Assembly: GCF_024704835.1 (NCBI RefSeq)
Contig: NZ_JAMXBE010000003.1
Location: 248,001-312,000, forward strand
DNA length: 64,000 bases
Origin: Parapedobacter tibetensis
Lineage (GTDB): Bacteria > Bacteroidota > Bacteroidia > Sphingobacteriales > Sphingobacteriaceae
Direction: 5' to 3'
The notes under the pieces are model-generated. The model worked only from the letters and a program-made list of their open reading frames with translations. It was not told where the DNA came from and made no database searches. Below, piece by piece: positions 37,164 to 46,065 of the stretch. Positions within the stretch are counted from its first letter, which is position 1. Every line of letters starts with the position of its first letter. A program made the position numbers and the translations under genes.

Positions 37164-38627
37164 ATGACAATGGTATCCTATTATAAAACATGTATAGCAT
37201 TCCTTATTGTGGTATTTTGCAGCACGGCCTGCAACAAAGATATTGATCTATCTCCCGAATCGAATTATAATGCCAATGATTTTTATACCACCGAACAGGA
37301 TTTCAAATTAGCCATCGCAGGTGCCTACGGCGGCCTTAGGGGCATCCATAGCTACCAATATCCATTGGTGCTGGAGAGCCTAAGCGATAACATCAGTACG
37401 TTTACAAACAATCCCTATACCCGGATGGGCTTCTCTGATGGAGAGACTAATATCTTGTCGATATGGTCAGCCTATTGGGCCATCATTAACCGCAACAACA
37501 ACATCCTCGCCACGATAGACCAAGGCACATTCATCAACGAGGAGTGGAGGGGCATCATCAAAGGAGAAGCCTTATTCTTACGGGCATTTTCATACTTTCA
37601 GCTTGGCTGGCTTTTCGGTGGTGTTCCCATCATCGAAGCTCCCCTTACAGCAGAGGAATTGACAACCATCCCCCGTGCCACGCAGGAGGAGACAATGGCT
37701 TTTGCTGCTGCAGGTTTTGAGCAGGCCGCGGAACTATTGCCGGAGGAACAGACAGGCGACCAAGCCGGCCGTGCCACGGCCTATTCCGCCAAAGGGCTAT
37801 TGGCTCGCCTCCATGTGTTTTCTAAAGATTATGATGCGGCACATCCGATTTTGGAAGAAATCATCCAATCAGAGCGGTATGCCATCTACGATATCTTTGC
37901 CGATTGTTTTCTTGATAGCCGGGACAATGGCTCGGAACATGTCTTTCAAGTCCAATACACATCGGGCTTGGTAAATCAGGGAAATCAGTTGGTATACACG
38001 CTGGTGCCGGAAAACATCCGGTCGGAACTTTTCCCCAATGGGGGTCGTTCCCTTTGGCTGGCTGTATCACGCGACCTTTATAACAGCTATGACACCTTGG
38101 ATAACCGCCGTGATTTTACCATACAAAAGGGGTATACCTCCAGCAGTAATGTCACCGATACCAGTACGTTGCTTTTTATCAAACTGGCACATGGGGCCGT
38201 ACCGCCAGATCCATTTGACTATGGTGTAAACCTATCCATACTACGCTATACCGACGTGCTGTTGATGTATGCAGAAGTACTGAATGAGTTAGGCTATGTG
38301 CCGGATGGTGAGGCGTTTCAGCTGGTTAATCGCATTCGGGAGCGGGCCGGACTACCCCCATGGGATGCTACCTCCATCCCATCGCAGGAAGCGTTTCGAG
38401 AGGCGCTATTCGAAGAGCGAAGAAAAGAATTTGCCGGTGAATTCCTTCGCTGGTTTGACCTTGTGAGGCAGGGAGAAGAAAAAATGCAAACGACTATGGA
38501 TGCTTTTCTATCACAACTAGCAGAGGGGAGCGATACGTATCGGTTTGACCCGAAATATCTCCTATTGCCCATTCCCGCAGCTGAACGACAAACAAATCCC
38601 ACGTTAGAACAAAACCCCGGTTATTGA
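37164..38627 (+). CDS. susD: SusD/RagB-family glycan-binding lipoprotein
   Basis: 487 residues; lipoprotein signal ends FCSTAC (Cys 23). SusD features: DFYTTEQDFKLAIAGAYGGL, GEALFLRAFSYFQLGWLFGGVP, LRYTDVLLMYAEVLNELG, FEERRKEFAGEFLRWFDLVRQ and the terminal TLEQNPGY. It starts 19 bases after susC. No enzyme follows on this strand, so the pair must depend on enzymes coded elsewhere, such as the minus-strand set beyond the HTCS. Confidence 0.96.
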   Translation: MTMVSYYKTCIAFLIVVFCSTACNKDIDLSPESNYNANDFYTTEQDFKLAIAGAYGGLRGIHSYQYPLVLESLSDNISTFTNNPYTRMGFSDGETNILSIWSAYWAIINRNNNILATIDQGTFINEEWRGIIKGEALFLRAFSYFQLGWLFGGVPIIEAPLTAEELTTIPRATQEETMAFAAAGFEQAAELLPEEQTGDQAGRATAYSAKGLLARLHVFSKDYDAAHPILEEIIQSERYAIYDIFADCFLDSRDNGSEHVFQVQYTSGLVNQGNQLVYTLVPENIRSELFPNGGRSLWLAVSRDLYNSYDTLDNRRDFTIQKGYTSSSNVTDTSTLLFIKLAHGAVPPDPFDYGVNLSILRYTDVLLMYAEVLNELGYVPDGEAFQLVNRIRERAGLPPWDATSIPSQEAFREALFEERRKEFAGEFLRWFDLVRQGEEKMQTTMDAFLSQLAEGSDTYRFDPKYLLLPIPAAERQTNPTLEQNPGY

Positions 38628-38643
38628 AAACCCCTACGGGTTT
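38628..38643. terminator. Terminator hairpin between susD and typA
   Basis: AAACCC-CTAC-GGGTTT, then AGCTTTT on the plus strand. It sits between convergent genes 21 bases apart and may serve both. Confidence 0.55.
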
Positions 38644-38648
38644 AGCTT

Positions 38649-40454
38649 TTACTGGAACTTCTTCGCGTTTATCTTACGCTCGTTTTCCGTGAGGTAAATC
38701 TTACGGAGGCGAATACTCTTGGGTGTCACTTCGATGTATTCATCTGCTTGGATATATTCCATCGATTCTTCCAACGAGAATTTAACGGCAGGGGCGATGC
38801 GCGTATTGTCATCGCTACCTGAAGCCCGCATATTGGTGAGCTGCTTGCCCTTTACGAGGTTTACCACAAGGTCGTTGTCACGGATGTGTTCACCCACGAT
38901 TTGCCCTTCATAGATATCCACGCCGGGGTCTACGAAAAACCGTCCTCTATCTTGTAGCTTATCGATGGAATAGGCTGTTGTCTGTCCCTTCTCCATGGAT
39001 ACCAGCACCCCGGACAGTCGGCCTGGGATCGTGCCTTTCCAGGGTTCATAGCCCTTGAAACGGTGTGCCATCACGGCTTCACCAGCGGTAGCGGTGAGCA
39101 CATTATTACGCAAGCCGATGATGCCCCGCGCGGGGATATCAAATTCGAGGTGCTGCATGTCGCCCTTGGTCTCCATCACCAGGAGTTCGCCCTTACGTTG
39201 GGTGACCAGTTCGATGACCTTGCCCGATACTTCGGCGGGTACATCCACCACCATGGTTTCAATAGGTTCGCATTTGACGCCATCGATTTCTTTGATGATT
39301 ACTTGCGGTTGCCCCACCTGCAATTCATACCCTTCGCGACGCATGGTCTCAATCAGTACCGACAGGTGAAGGATGCCTCGACCATAGACCAAAAACGAAT
39401 CCGGTGATTCGGTGGGCACCACTCGCAAGGCAAGGTTCTTCTCCATTTCCTTATGTAGCCTATCATGTAGGTGTCGTGAGGTTACAAATTTACCCTCTTT
39501 GCCAAAGAACGGTGAGTTGTTGATGGTAAAGAGCATATTCATCGTGGGCTCATCGATTTTGATGATCGCCAGTTGCTCCGGGTTTTCGAAGTCGGCAATC
39601 GTGTCGCCAATGTCAAATCCTTCAATCCCCACCACGGCACAGATATCCCCAGCTTTCACTTCTTGCACTTTTACTCGACCAAGGCCTACGAAGGTATGCA
39701 GTTCTTTCACGCGTGATTTCACGATTTTGCCTTCCCGTTTGACCAAGGATATCGGCTGGTTTTCCTTAATGCTGCCCCGTGCCACCCTGCCAATGGCTAT
39801 CCGCCCTACGAAAGAGGAATAATCCAACGAAGTAACCTGCATCTGCAATGTTCCCTCTGAATACGGTGCTGAAGGGATGTGCTCCAATATAGCGTCCAAT
39901 AGGGCGGTAAAATTATCTGTTGGTTGTTTCCAATCGGTAGACATCCATCCTTGCTTGGACGACCCGTACAATACCGGAAAATCCAATTGTTCTTCCGTGG
40001 CATCGAGGTTGAAAAACAGTTCGAACACAGCCTCGTATACCTCCTCGGGGCGACAGTTTTCCTTGTCGACCTTGTTGACCACCACAATGGGCTTAAGGCC
40101 TAAAGCCAGTGCCTTTTGGGTCACGAAACGCGTTTGAGGCATGGGGCCTTCAAAAGCATCCACCAATAGGATTACCCCATCGGCCATTTTCAATACACGC
40201 TCCACTTCTCCCCCAAAATCGGCGTGACCGGGCGTGTCTATAATATTGATTTTTATATCTTGATACTGTACCGATACGTTTTTGGACACGATAGTGATGC
40301 CTCGCTCACGTTCCAAGTCGTTGCTATCCAGTATGAGTTCACCCATTTGCTCATTCTCGCGGAAGAGGTTGGTGAAGTGGAGGATCTTGTCTACCAACGT
40401 TGTTTTCCCGTGGTCTACGTGTGCGATGATCGCTATATTTCTGATTTTCTGCAT
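38649..40454 (-). CDS. typA: Ribosome-associated translational GTPase TypA/BipA
   Basis: 601 residues, normal for TypA. G1 AHVDHGKTTLVD, switch region ERERGITI, G3 DTPGHADFGGEVER, G4 NKVDK, followed by EF-G-like domains (IKIDEPTMNMLF, GRGILHLSVLIETMRREGYEL) and the TypA-specific C-terminus (MRASGSDDNTR, EYIEVTPKSIRLRK). It binds ribosomes and is needed mainly under stress or cold. A TACCTTTG -7 box lies at 40495-40488. Single gene. Confidence 0.97.
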   Translation of the reverse strand: MQKIRNIAIIAHVDHGKTTLVDKILHFTNLFRENEQMGELILDSNDLERERGITIVSKNVSVQYQDIKINIIDTPGHADFGGEVERVLKMADGVILLVDAFEGPMPQTRFVTQKALALGLKPIVVVNKVDKENCRPEEVYEAVFELFFNLDATEEQLDFPVLYGSSKQGWMSTDWKQPTDNFTALLDAILEHIPSAPYSEGTLQMQVTSLDYSSFVGRIAIGRVARGSIKENQPISLVKREGKIVKSRVKELHTFVGLGRVKVQEVKAGDICAVVGIEGFDIGDTIADFENPEQLAIIKIDEPTMNMLFTINNSPFFGKEGKFVTSRHLHDRLHKEMEKNLALRVVPTESPDSFLVYGRGILHLSVLIETMRREGYELQVGQPQVIIKEIDGVKCEPIETMVVDVPAEVSGKVIELVTQRKGELLVMETKGDMQHLEFDIPARGIIGLRNNVLTATAGEAVMAHRFKGYEPWKGTIPGRLSGVLVSMEKGQTTAYSIDKLQDRGRFFVDPGVDIYEGQIVGEHIRDNDLVVNLVKGKQLTNMRASGSDDNTRIAPAVKFSLEESMEYIQADEYIEVTPKSIRLRKIYLTENERKINAKKFQ

Positions 40455-40487
40455 TTCGCCGAAGCTTTTTTACCAATTTTGAGGGCG

Positions 40488-40495
40488 CAAAGGTA
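40488..40495 (-). promoter_or_regulatory. -7 box of typA
   Basis: TACCTTTG matches TAnnTTTG, about 33 bases before the typA ATG at 40454. No clear -33 element. Confidence 0.45.
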
Positions 40496-40542
40496 GGGAA
40501 AATTTATTAGAGTTGGGTGATTTATTATGAGTCTCTTTGGGA

Positions 40543-41733
40543 TCACTGAATAACCCCTAATTCCTTGCCCACCTTAGTAAATGCAGCTATTGCCTTGTCC
40601 AAATGATGCTGTTCATGGGCAGCGGAAAGCTGTACACGGATACGGGCTTTTTCCTTGGGCACCACAGGAAAATAGAACCCAATCACATAAATGCCCTCTT
40701 CCAGCATCCTAGCAGCAAATTGCTGGGCCAGTTTCGCATCATACAGCATCACGGGCACAATGGGGTGTACCCCTGGTTTGATGTCAAAACCCGCTTCCGT
40801 CACTTTCCTGCGGAAATAGTTGGTGTTATATTCCAGCTTATCTCGCAATTGAGTGGTTTGGCTCAGCATATCCAGCACAGCGATAGATGCTCCGGCGATA
40901 GCTGGAGCCAACGTGTTAGAAAACAGGTAAGGCCGTGAGCGCTGACGCAGCATGTCGATGATTTCCTTGCGGCCAGCGGTAAATCCACCGGAGGCTCCGC
41001 CTAAGGCTTTGCCTAAGGTGCCTGTGATGATGTCTACGCGGTCCATCACACTATGCAACTCATGCGTGCCCCGTCCGGTTTTGCCGATGAATCCCGTGCA
41101 GTGCGATTCATCAATCATCACCAACGCTTCATATTGGTCGGCCAAATCACATAGCTTGTCCAGGGGAGCAATGCTGCCATCCATAGAAAAAGCCCCATCG
41201 GTCACGATAATGCGATGGCGGGCGCCCTGCGCAGCTTTGAGCTGCTCCTCCAGGTCGGCCATATCACAGTTCTTGTAGCGGAATCGCTGGGCCTTGCATA
41301 GCCGCACCCCGTCGATAATGGAAGCATGGTTGAGTTCATCGGAGATAATCGCATCTTCGGCACCAAGCAAGGGTTCGAATACCCCTCCATTGGCATCAAA
41401 AGCCGCCGCATAAAGGATGGTATCTTCCGTGCCGAGAAACTGTGATATTTTTTCTTCCAAAGACTTGTGAATATCCTGCGTGCCACAGATGAAACGTACA
41501 GACGACATGCCATAGCCATGGGAATCGATGGTGTTCTTGGCCGTCTCAATCACTTCGGGGTGTGATGATAGCCCCAGGTAATTGTTGGCGCAAAAGTTGA
41601 TTACCGCTTCGCCACTTTGAACCTCGATGTCGGCCCCTTGGGGCGTTACGATCACACGTTCATTTTTATATAGTCCGGCATCTTTGATCGCTTGCAATTC
41701 TTGTTGCAGTGCGGGTTGGAGGGTTTTGTACAT
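40543..41733 (-). CDS. kbl: Glycine C-acetyltransferase (2-amino-3-ketobutyrate CoA ligase)
   Basis: 396 residues, the size of Kbl. A PLP enzyme of the alpha-oxoamine synthase family: [54 protein letters not shown], and the PLP Lys in [15 protein letters not shown]. The [25 protein letters not shown] start and overall match favour Kbl (threonine breakdown to glycine and acetyl-CoA) over the related serine palmitoyltransferase or BioF. No threonine dehydrogenase gene lies next to it. Confidence 0.93.
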   Translation of the reverse strand: MYKTLQPALQQELQAIKDAGLYKNERVIVTPQGADIEVQSGEAVINFCANNYLGLSSHPEVIETAKNTIDSHGYGMSSVRFICGTQDIHKSLEEKISQFLGTEDTILYAAAFDANGGVFEPLLGAEDAIISDELNHASIIDGVRLCKAQRFRYKNCDMADLEEQLKAAQGARHRIIVTDGAFSMDGSIAPLDKLCDLADQYEALVMIDESHCTGFIGKTGRGTHELHSVMDRVDIITGTLGKALGGASGGFTAGRKEIIDMLRQRSRPYLFSNTLAPAIAGASIAVLDMLSQTTQLRDKLEYNTNYFRRKVTEAGFDIKPGVHPIVPVMLYDAKLAQQFAARMLEEGIYVIGFYFPVVPKEKARIRVQLSAAHEQHHLDKAIAAFTKVGKELGVIQ

Positions 41734-41844
41734 GAAGCAAAAATTAAAAACGTTAAGTTAAAAAGCAAAAGTCAAGAATTAAAACGCTAATTCAAAATTC
41801 GTAAATCTAAAATCGTAAATCGTAAATCTAAAATTCTAAAGCCC

Positions 41845-41852
41845 TATCTTTG
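41845..41852 (+). promoter_or_regulatory. -7 box of the 437-residue conserved gene
   Basis: TATCTTTG, exact TAnnTTTG match, ends 4 bases before ATG 41857, again implying a nearly leaderless mRNA. It follows a run of short direct repeats (variants of AAAATTCGTAAATCTAAAATC) at about 41780-41840. Confidence 0.55.
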
Positions 41853-41856
41853 TCCC

Positions 41857-43170
41857 ATGGCAAGAGAAATCTTCGAAACGAAGCGAAAAGCGCTACGCAT
41901 CAACCTGAATGAAGAAATCTATGGTACGTTTGCAGAAATCGGTGCTGGACAGGAGGTAGCCCGCAATTTTTTCAATGCCGGAGCAGCATCGGGCACCATT
42001 GCCAAAACCATCTCGGCCTATGACATGGCCTTCAGCGATGCCATTTACGGCGTGGAGAGTTCGGGAAGATATGTGAGCCGCTCGCGGCTACGCAAAATGC
42101 TGGTACATGAGTTTGAGTTGCTCACGGAACGCCTCACCGGCGAAAAATACCACACCAAACGACTCTTTACCTTCGCCGGCACGGTGGCCGCACTGAACTT
42201 TAGCAAAACCAATGACGCCCACGGATGGATCGGCATCCGCTTCCAGCATGAAGCAGGAGGCCCCCCAAACGACATCATCTTCCATGTGCGCTTACTGGAT
42301 AGCGATACCATGTTGCAGCAAAAAGTGTTGGGCATACTCGGCGTAAACCTTGTTTTCGCAGCCTATTATTATACCCAGGATGTGCAAACCATGATTGAAT
42401 CACTGGCCGACAACCTTTCACCGGGCTCCGTGGAAATTGATTTGGTGAAATTGAATGGCCCCGTATTCAAGGATGTGAATGAGCGACTCATCAATCTTTA
42501 TCTCATTGCCAAAGGGTTTTCCAAGGCGGCTATTTTCAACCCTGAGGGCTCAGCCTATCAAAGCAAGGACTTTTTATACAAAAAAGATATCATGATTCTG
42601 CGCACGAAGTACCGGCAGAAATCCAATCCGAACTTTGACCTGTTTAATCTTGCCGTAGACCAGTTTAAACGCAATCTCGGCATCAAAGACAACCATTTGG
42701 TGGTGATGATTGAGGTGCTGATGAGTAATGCGCTGGATGAAACCCCTGACATTAGCAACGAAGACTTAGTTTATTTCGCTGAGCGTGCCGAATACCTTTG
42801 CAGCACGGGTAATCATATCCTCGTGTCCAACTTCACACGCAATCATTACTTGGCCGAATATCTTGCCCAATTCAAACCGCGTAACGTGGGCATTTCTACC
42901 AATATATCCAACTTGCGCAACGTCTTCAATTCCACACAATACAACAAAGGTGATTATACCAATGAACTGCTGGCTTATGTGAGTGGCTTATTTAGCAAAA
43001 ACGTAAAGCTATATGCCTATCCTTATCTCAATAAACAGGATAATCAAATCATCACGACCAAAAACATGCCGGTATCGGATGAGGCGAGACCGCTCTTTGA
43101 GTTTCTCGTTAAGAATGATTACATCATTGACATCGAGGATTACGATGAGCGTTATGTGAAGACCGTTTGA
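41857..43170 (+). CDS. Conserved cytosolic protein of unknown function (often mislabelled TonB-dependent receptor)
   Basis: 437 residues. No signal peptide, no plug or barrel, no membrane segment. The opening AREIFETKRKALRINLNEEIYGTFAEIGAGQ is highly typical of a family I recall in cyanobacteria, planctomycetes and Bacteroidota, where it often carries the name TonB-dependent receptor without support. Other strong stretches: FFNAGAASGTIAKTISAYDM, DAIYG, GWIGIRFQHEAGGPPND, GVNLVFAAYYY. I recognise no catalytic motif. It is followed after one base by idi, so the two are probably co-transcribed. Confidence 0.85.
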   Translation: MAREIFETKRKALRINLNEEIYGTFAEIGAGQEVARNFFNAGAASGTIAKTISAYDMAFSDAIYGVESSGRYVSRSRLRKMLVHEFELLTERLTGEKYHTKRLFTFAGTVAALNFSKTNDAHGWIGIRFQHEAGGPPNDIIFHVRLLDSDTMLQQKVLGILGVNLVFAAYYYTQDVQTMIESLADNLSPGSVEIDLVKLNGPVFKDVNERLINLYLIAKGFSKAAIFNPEGSAYQSKDFLYKKDIMILRTKYRQKSNPNFDLFNLAVDQFKRNLGIKDNHLVVMIEVLMSNALDETPDISNEDLVYFAERAEYLCSTGNHILVSNFTRNHYLAEYLAQFKPRNVGISTNISNLRNVFNSTQYNKGDYTNELLAYVSGLFSKNVKLYAYPYLNKQDNQIITTKNMPVSDEARPLFEFLVKNDYIIDIEDYDERYVKTV

Positions 43171-43171
43171 T

Positions 43172-43684
43172 ATGCAAACCGAAAATGTCATATTGGTAAA
43201 TGAGCAAGATCAGGCTGTTGGCACCATGGAAAAATTGGAGGCCCACCGGCAAGGATTGCTGCATCGGGCCATTAGTGTTTTCATATTTGACAACGATAAA
43301 CGGCTACTGCTCCAGCAACGGGCGCTAAGCAAATACCATAGTGCCGGCCTGTGGACCAATACCTGCTGCAGCCATCCGGTTCCCAGTGAGGAAGCGCTGG
43401 CAGCGGCACATCGACGGCTAGGGGAGGAGATGGGGCTGGAAACTCCATTGACCTTCGCATTTACTTTTTTATACCGCACGCCATTTGACAACGGTTTGGT
43501 TGAGCACGAATTGGACCATGTCTTCATAGGCCATACCAACAAAACGCCCCTCATCAATCCCGAGGAGGTAGCCGATTACCAATGGTGGCGTTTTGAAGAT
43601 CTCCAAGATGAAATTCAATCCAATCCTCAAGCTTATACCGTATGGTTCCGGCTCATCTATCAAAAGGTCTTTGCCTTAGTTTAG
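43172..43684 (+). CDS. idi: Isopentenyl-diphosphate delta-isomerase (type I, Nudix fold)
   Basis: 170 residues. It interconverts isopentenyl and dimethylallyl diphosphate for isoprenoid synthesis. Features: HRQGLLHRAISVFIFD, LLLQQRALSKYHSAGLWTNT then CCSHPVPSE with the catalytic Cys, a Nudix-type segment AAHRRLGEEMGLE, and the second catalytic Glu in VEHELDHVF. Start ATG 43172 nearly touches the stop of the preceding gene. Confidence 0.95.
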   Translation: MQTENVILVNEQDQAVGTMEKLEAHRQGLLHRAISVFIFDNDKRLLLQQRALSKYHSAGLWTNTCCSHPVPSEEALAAAHRRLGEEMGLETPLTFAFTFLYRTPFDNGLVEHELDHVFIGHTNKTPLINPEEVADYQWWRFEDLQDEIQSNPQAYTVWFRLIYQKVFALV

Positions 43685-43806
43685 CCTCCTTCGCTATTGT
43701 TTTCTTATTCACCTCCAGTTTTGTTCCCAAAAAAAGAAAACATTCCCTAACTTAGCGGCTATACACCTATTGATACCAGCATGTTTCATGTCAAAAGAAT
43801 TATTAC

Positions 43807-45246
43807 ATGACCAAGTATATTTTATTCTATTTACTGATTCCGGCACTATTTCTTCATTGCAGCCTTTCCAAAGCCCAGCATAAATCGCCGGCAAAACGCC
43901 CTAATATCATTGTCATCTTTACCGATGATCAGGGCTATGAGGACGTTGGCGTTTTTGGATCGCCGGATATCCTTACCCCTAACTTGGACCAAATGGCTGC
44001 AGAGGGGGTCAAATTCACTAATTTCCATGTTGCACAGGCTGTCTGCTCGGCCTCCAGGGCCGCACTGCTAACGGGCAGTTATTCCAATAGGGTGGGTATC
44101 CATGGTGCCTTGAATCACACCAGCGAATATGGCCTGAACCCCGAAGAAACGACCATCGCAGAAGTGGTCAAACCGCTTGGTTACCGTACCGCCATTATCG
44201 GCAAATGGCATCTCGGGCACCACAAGGAATTCCTTCCAACCAGGCAAGGTTTCGATGAATTTTTTGGCCTGCCCTATTCCAATGATATGTGGCCTCATCA
44301 TCCCGAGAACAAGGGTTATTATCCTCCATTGCCCTTATATGAAAATGAAAATATCATCGACACCCTCGAAAATCAACACCTGCTGACCACTTGGTATACC
44401 GAAAGAGCGTTGGATTTTATCGAACGGAATACGGAAACTCCCTTCTTCTTGTATTTGGCCCATAGTATGCCTCATGTGCCTTTGTTTGTCTCGGATAAAT
44501 TCAAAGGCAAATCCGAAAGGGGGTTATATGGAGATGTAATCATGGAAATCGACTGGTCGGTTGGCCAAATCCTGGAAGCCCTTAAAAAACATGGCCTCGA
44601 TGATAATACCTTGGTTATTTTCACATCGGACAATGGCCCCTGGCTTTCCTATAGTGGTCATTCCGGTTCGGCAAATCCATTGCGCGAAGGAAAAGGCACC
44701 TCCTGGGAAGGTGGCGTGCGTGTGCCATGCATCATGAGGTGGCCGGGCAAGTTGCCCGCAGGTAAAACCCAGACCGAGGCAGCCATGACCATAGACCTGT
44801 TGCCCACCATAGCACACCTTACAGGAGGGCAACTGCCGGAACATAAAATCGATGGGCTCGATATATGGCCGTTGATACAACTGGAGGAAAACGAGACTTC
44901 CCCGCATGAGGCCTATTACATCTATTATAACAAGAATGAACTTCAAGCCGTTTTAATGGGCCATTGGAAGCTTTACCTGCCGCACGCTTACCGCAGGATT
45001 AGAGCAGGACAGCCGTTCAGGGACGATGGCATCCCCATTAAGTATGAAATGACCAAAATCGAAAAACCGGAATTGTACCACCTTGGCGACGATATCAGCG
45101 AAACTAATAACCTGGCGGATAAAAATCCGGAAGTAGTGGAAAAAATGCTCCAGTTGGCACAACAGGCCAGAGAAGACATGGGAGATGCCTTGATGCAAAT
45201 GGAAGGAAAAAACCTGAGGGAGCCCGGTAGATTGGACGTTAATTAA
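43807..45246 (+). CDS. Secreted arylsulfatase-family sulfatase
   Basis: 479 residues; signal peptide with likely cleavage near SKAQ-HK. Sulfatase core: metal-binding Asp pair in IIVIFTDDQGYEDVG, the formylglycine motif CSASR (Cys about 80; Ala at the third place, accepted by anaerobic-type maturases), GKWHLGHH, a second metal site in VIFTSDNGPW and KGTSWEGGVRVPCIMRWPG. Type I sulfatases cleave sulfate esters from glycans or small molecules. No other glycan gene adjoins it and no maturase is in the window, so the substrate is unknown. Confidence 0.93.
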   Translation: MTKYILFYLLIPALFLHCSLSKAQHKSPAKRPNIIVIFTDDQGYEDVGVFGSPDILTPNLDQMAAEGVKFTNFHVAQAVCSASRAALLTGSYSNRVGIHGALNHTSEYGLNPEETTIAEVVKPLGYRTAIIGKWHLGHHKEFLPTRQGFDEFFGLPYSNDMWPHHPENKGYYPPLPLYENENIIDTLENQHLLTTWYTERALDFIERNTETPFFLYLAHSMPHVPLFVSDKFKGKSERGLYGDVIMEIDWSVGQILEALKKHGLDDNTLVIFTSDNGPWLSYSGHSGSANPLREGKGTSWEGGVRVPCIMRWPGKLPAGKTQTEAAMTIDLLPTIAHLTGGQLPEHKIDGLDIWPLIQLEENETSPHEAYYIYYNKNELQAVLMGHWKLYLPHAYRRIRAGQPFRDDGIPIKYEMTKIEKPELYHLGDDISETNNLADKNPEVVEKMLQLAQQAREDMGDALMQMEGKNLREPGRLDVN

Positions 45247-45271
45247 GTCAAAACAACTCGCTTCTCCACAC

Positions 45272-46063
45272 TTACTTTACACTTCGGCGCGCTACAATGA
45301 TATAGCCAAGGACAAAAGCCACGGCGGCTACAATAAGCCCCACAACCACTTCTTGTGAAAAAACATTGACATCCACGGTGCCACTTTCCGAGGGTTTCAT
45401 GGATTGCAAGGCCAACAAGGGATGTGCATAGGGGATCAGGTAGTCATATTCCCAATTTACATTGGCCGCGATGATGCCTGCAACGGTACTCAGGAAGCCT
45501 ATGCCCATGGGTTTGATGAAGTCTGTCCATATCAAGCTCAGTAGGAATTGGATAGCGAGGATACCCATGCCAGACAAAAACAGCTTGGTATGTAGCAAAA
45601 AAGCCTCCGCGGCAAAATTATATTGATGAAACTTGAGCTCGTCGGGTTTCATTACGCCCAATATATTGCCTCCAGCCAGTAAGAGGGCAGCAAACAAAAA
45701 GAGGCAAAGCGCAATGAGCAACACAGCAAAGCCAAATTTACCCGCGTATATACCCCACCGATTGAGTGGCAGGCTAAAGATACTCTTCCACATATCGGCC
45801 CGATGCTCGATGTTATTGACTGAATAAGCCACAAAAATCACAAACATGGGCATAAGCAATACCCCCATCACCCCCAATACACCATCGACGTACTGCCCCC
45901 AGATTACGATGCCTTCTGATTGGGTAAATTTACCGCTTTTGGCATAGAAACCAAACGTAATCAGGCTGATAATCGCCACGGGAAGCAATATTGCGCCCCA
46001 AAAAGCTAATGTCTTACGCGATTTATAAAATTCCGAACGTAAGGAAACAAGGAATGAATGCAT
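45272..46063 (-). CDS. ABC-2 type transporter permease
   Basis: 263 residues with about six hydrophobic segments (TLAFWGAILLPVAIISLITF, GVMGVLLMPMFVIFVAY, FAVLLIALCLFLFAALLLAG, ILAIQFLLSLIW, FLSTVAGIIAANV, VVVGLIVAAVAFVLGYIIV). The pattern fits the BcrB/lantibiotic-immunity type permeases. It follows its ATPase gene after 2 bases. Substrate unknown; export of a peptide, drug or lipid is the usual role. Confidence 0.88.
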   Translation of the reverse strand: MHSFLVSLRSEFYKSRKTLAFWGAILLPVAIISLITFGFYAKSGKFTQSEGIVIWGQYVDGVLGVMGVLLMPMFVIFVAYSVNNIEHRADMWKSIFSLPLNRWGIYAGKFGFAVLLIALCLFLFAALLLAGGNILGVMKPDELKFHQYNFAAEAFLLHTKLFLSGMGILAIQFLLSLIWTDFIKPMGIGFLSTVAGIIAANVNWEYDYLIPYAHPLLALQSMKPSESGTVDVNVFSQEVVVGLIVAAVAFVLGYIIVARRSVK

Positions 46064-46065
46064 AG

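Noticed and set aside
41780-41840. Short AT-rich repeats before the 437-residue gene as a CRISPR array
   Set aside because: Units are only about 10-15 bases, irregular, and without spacers; they are a simple tandem tract.
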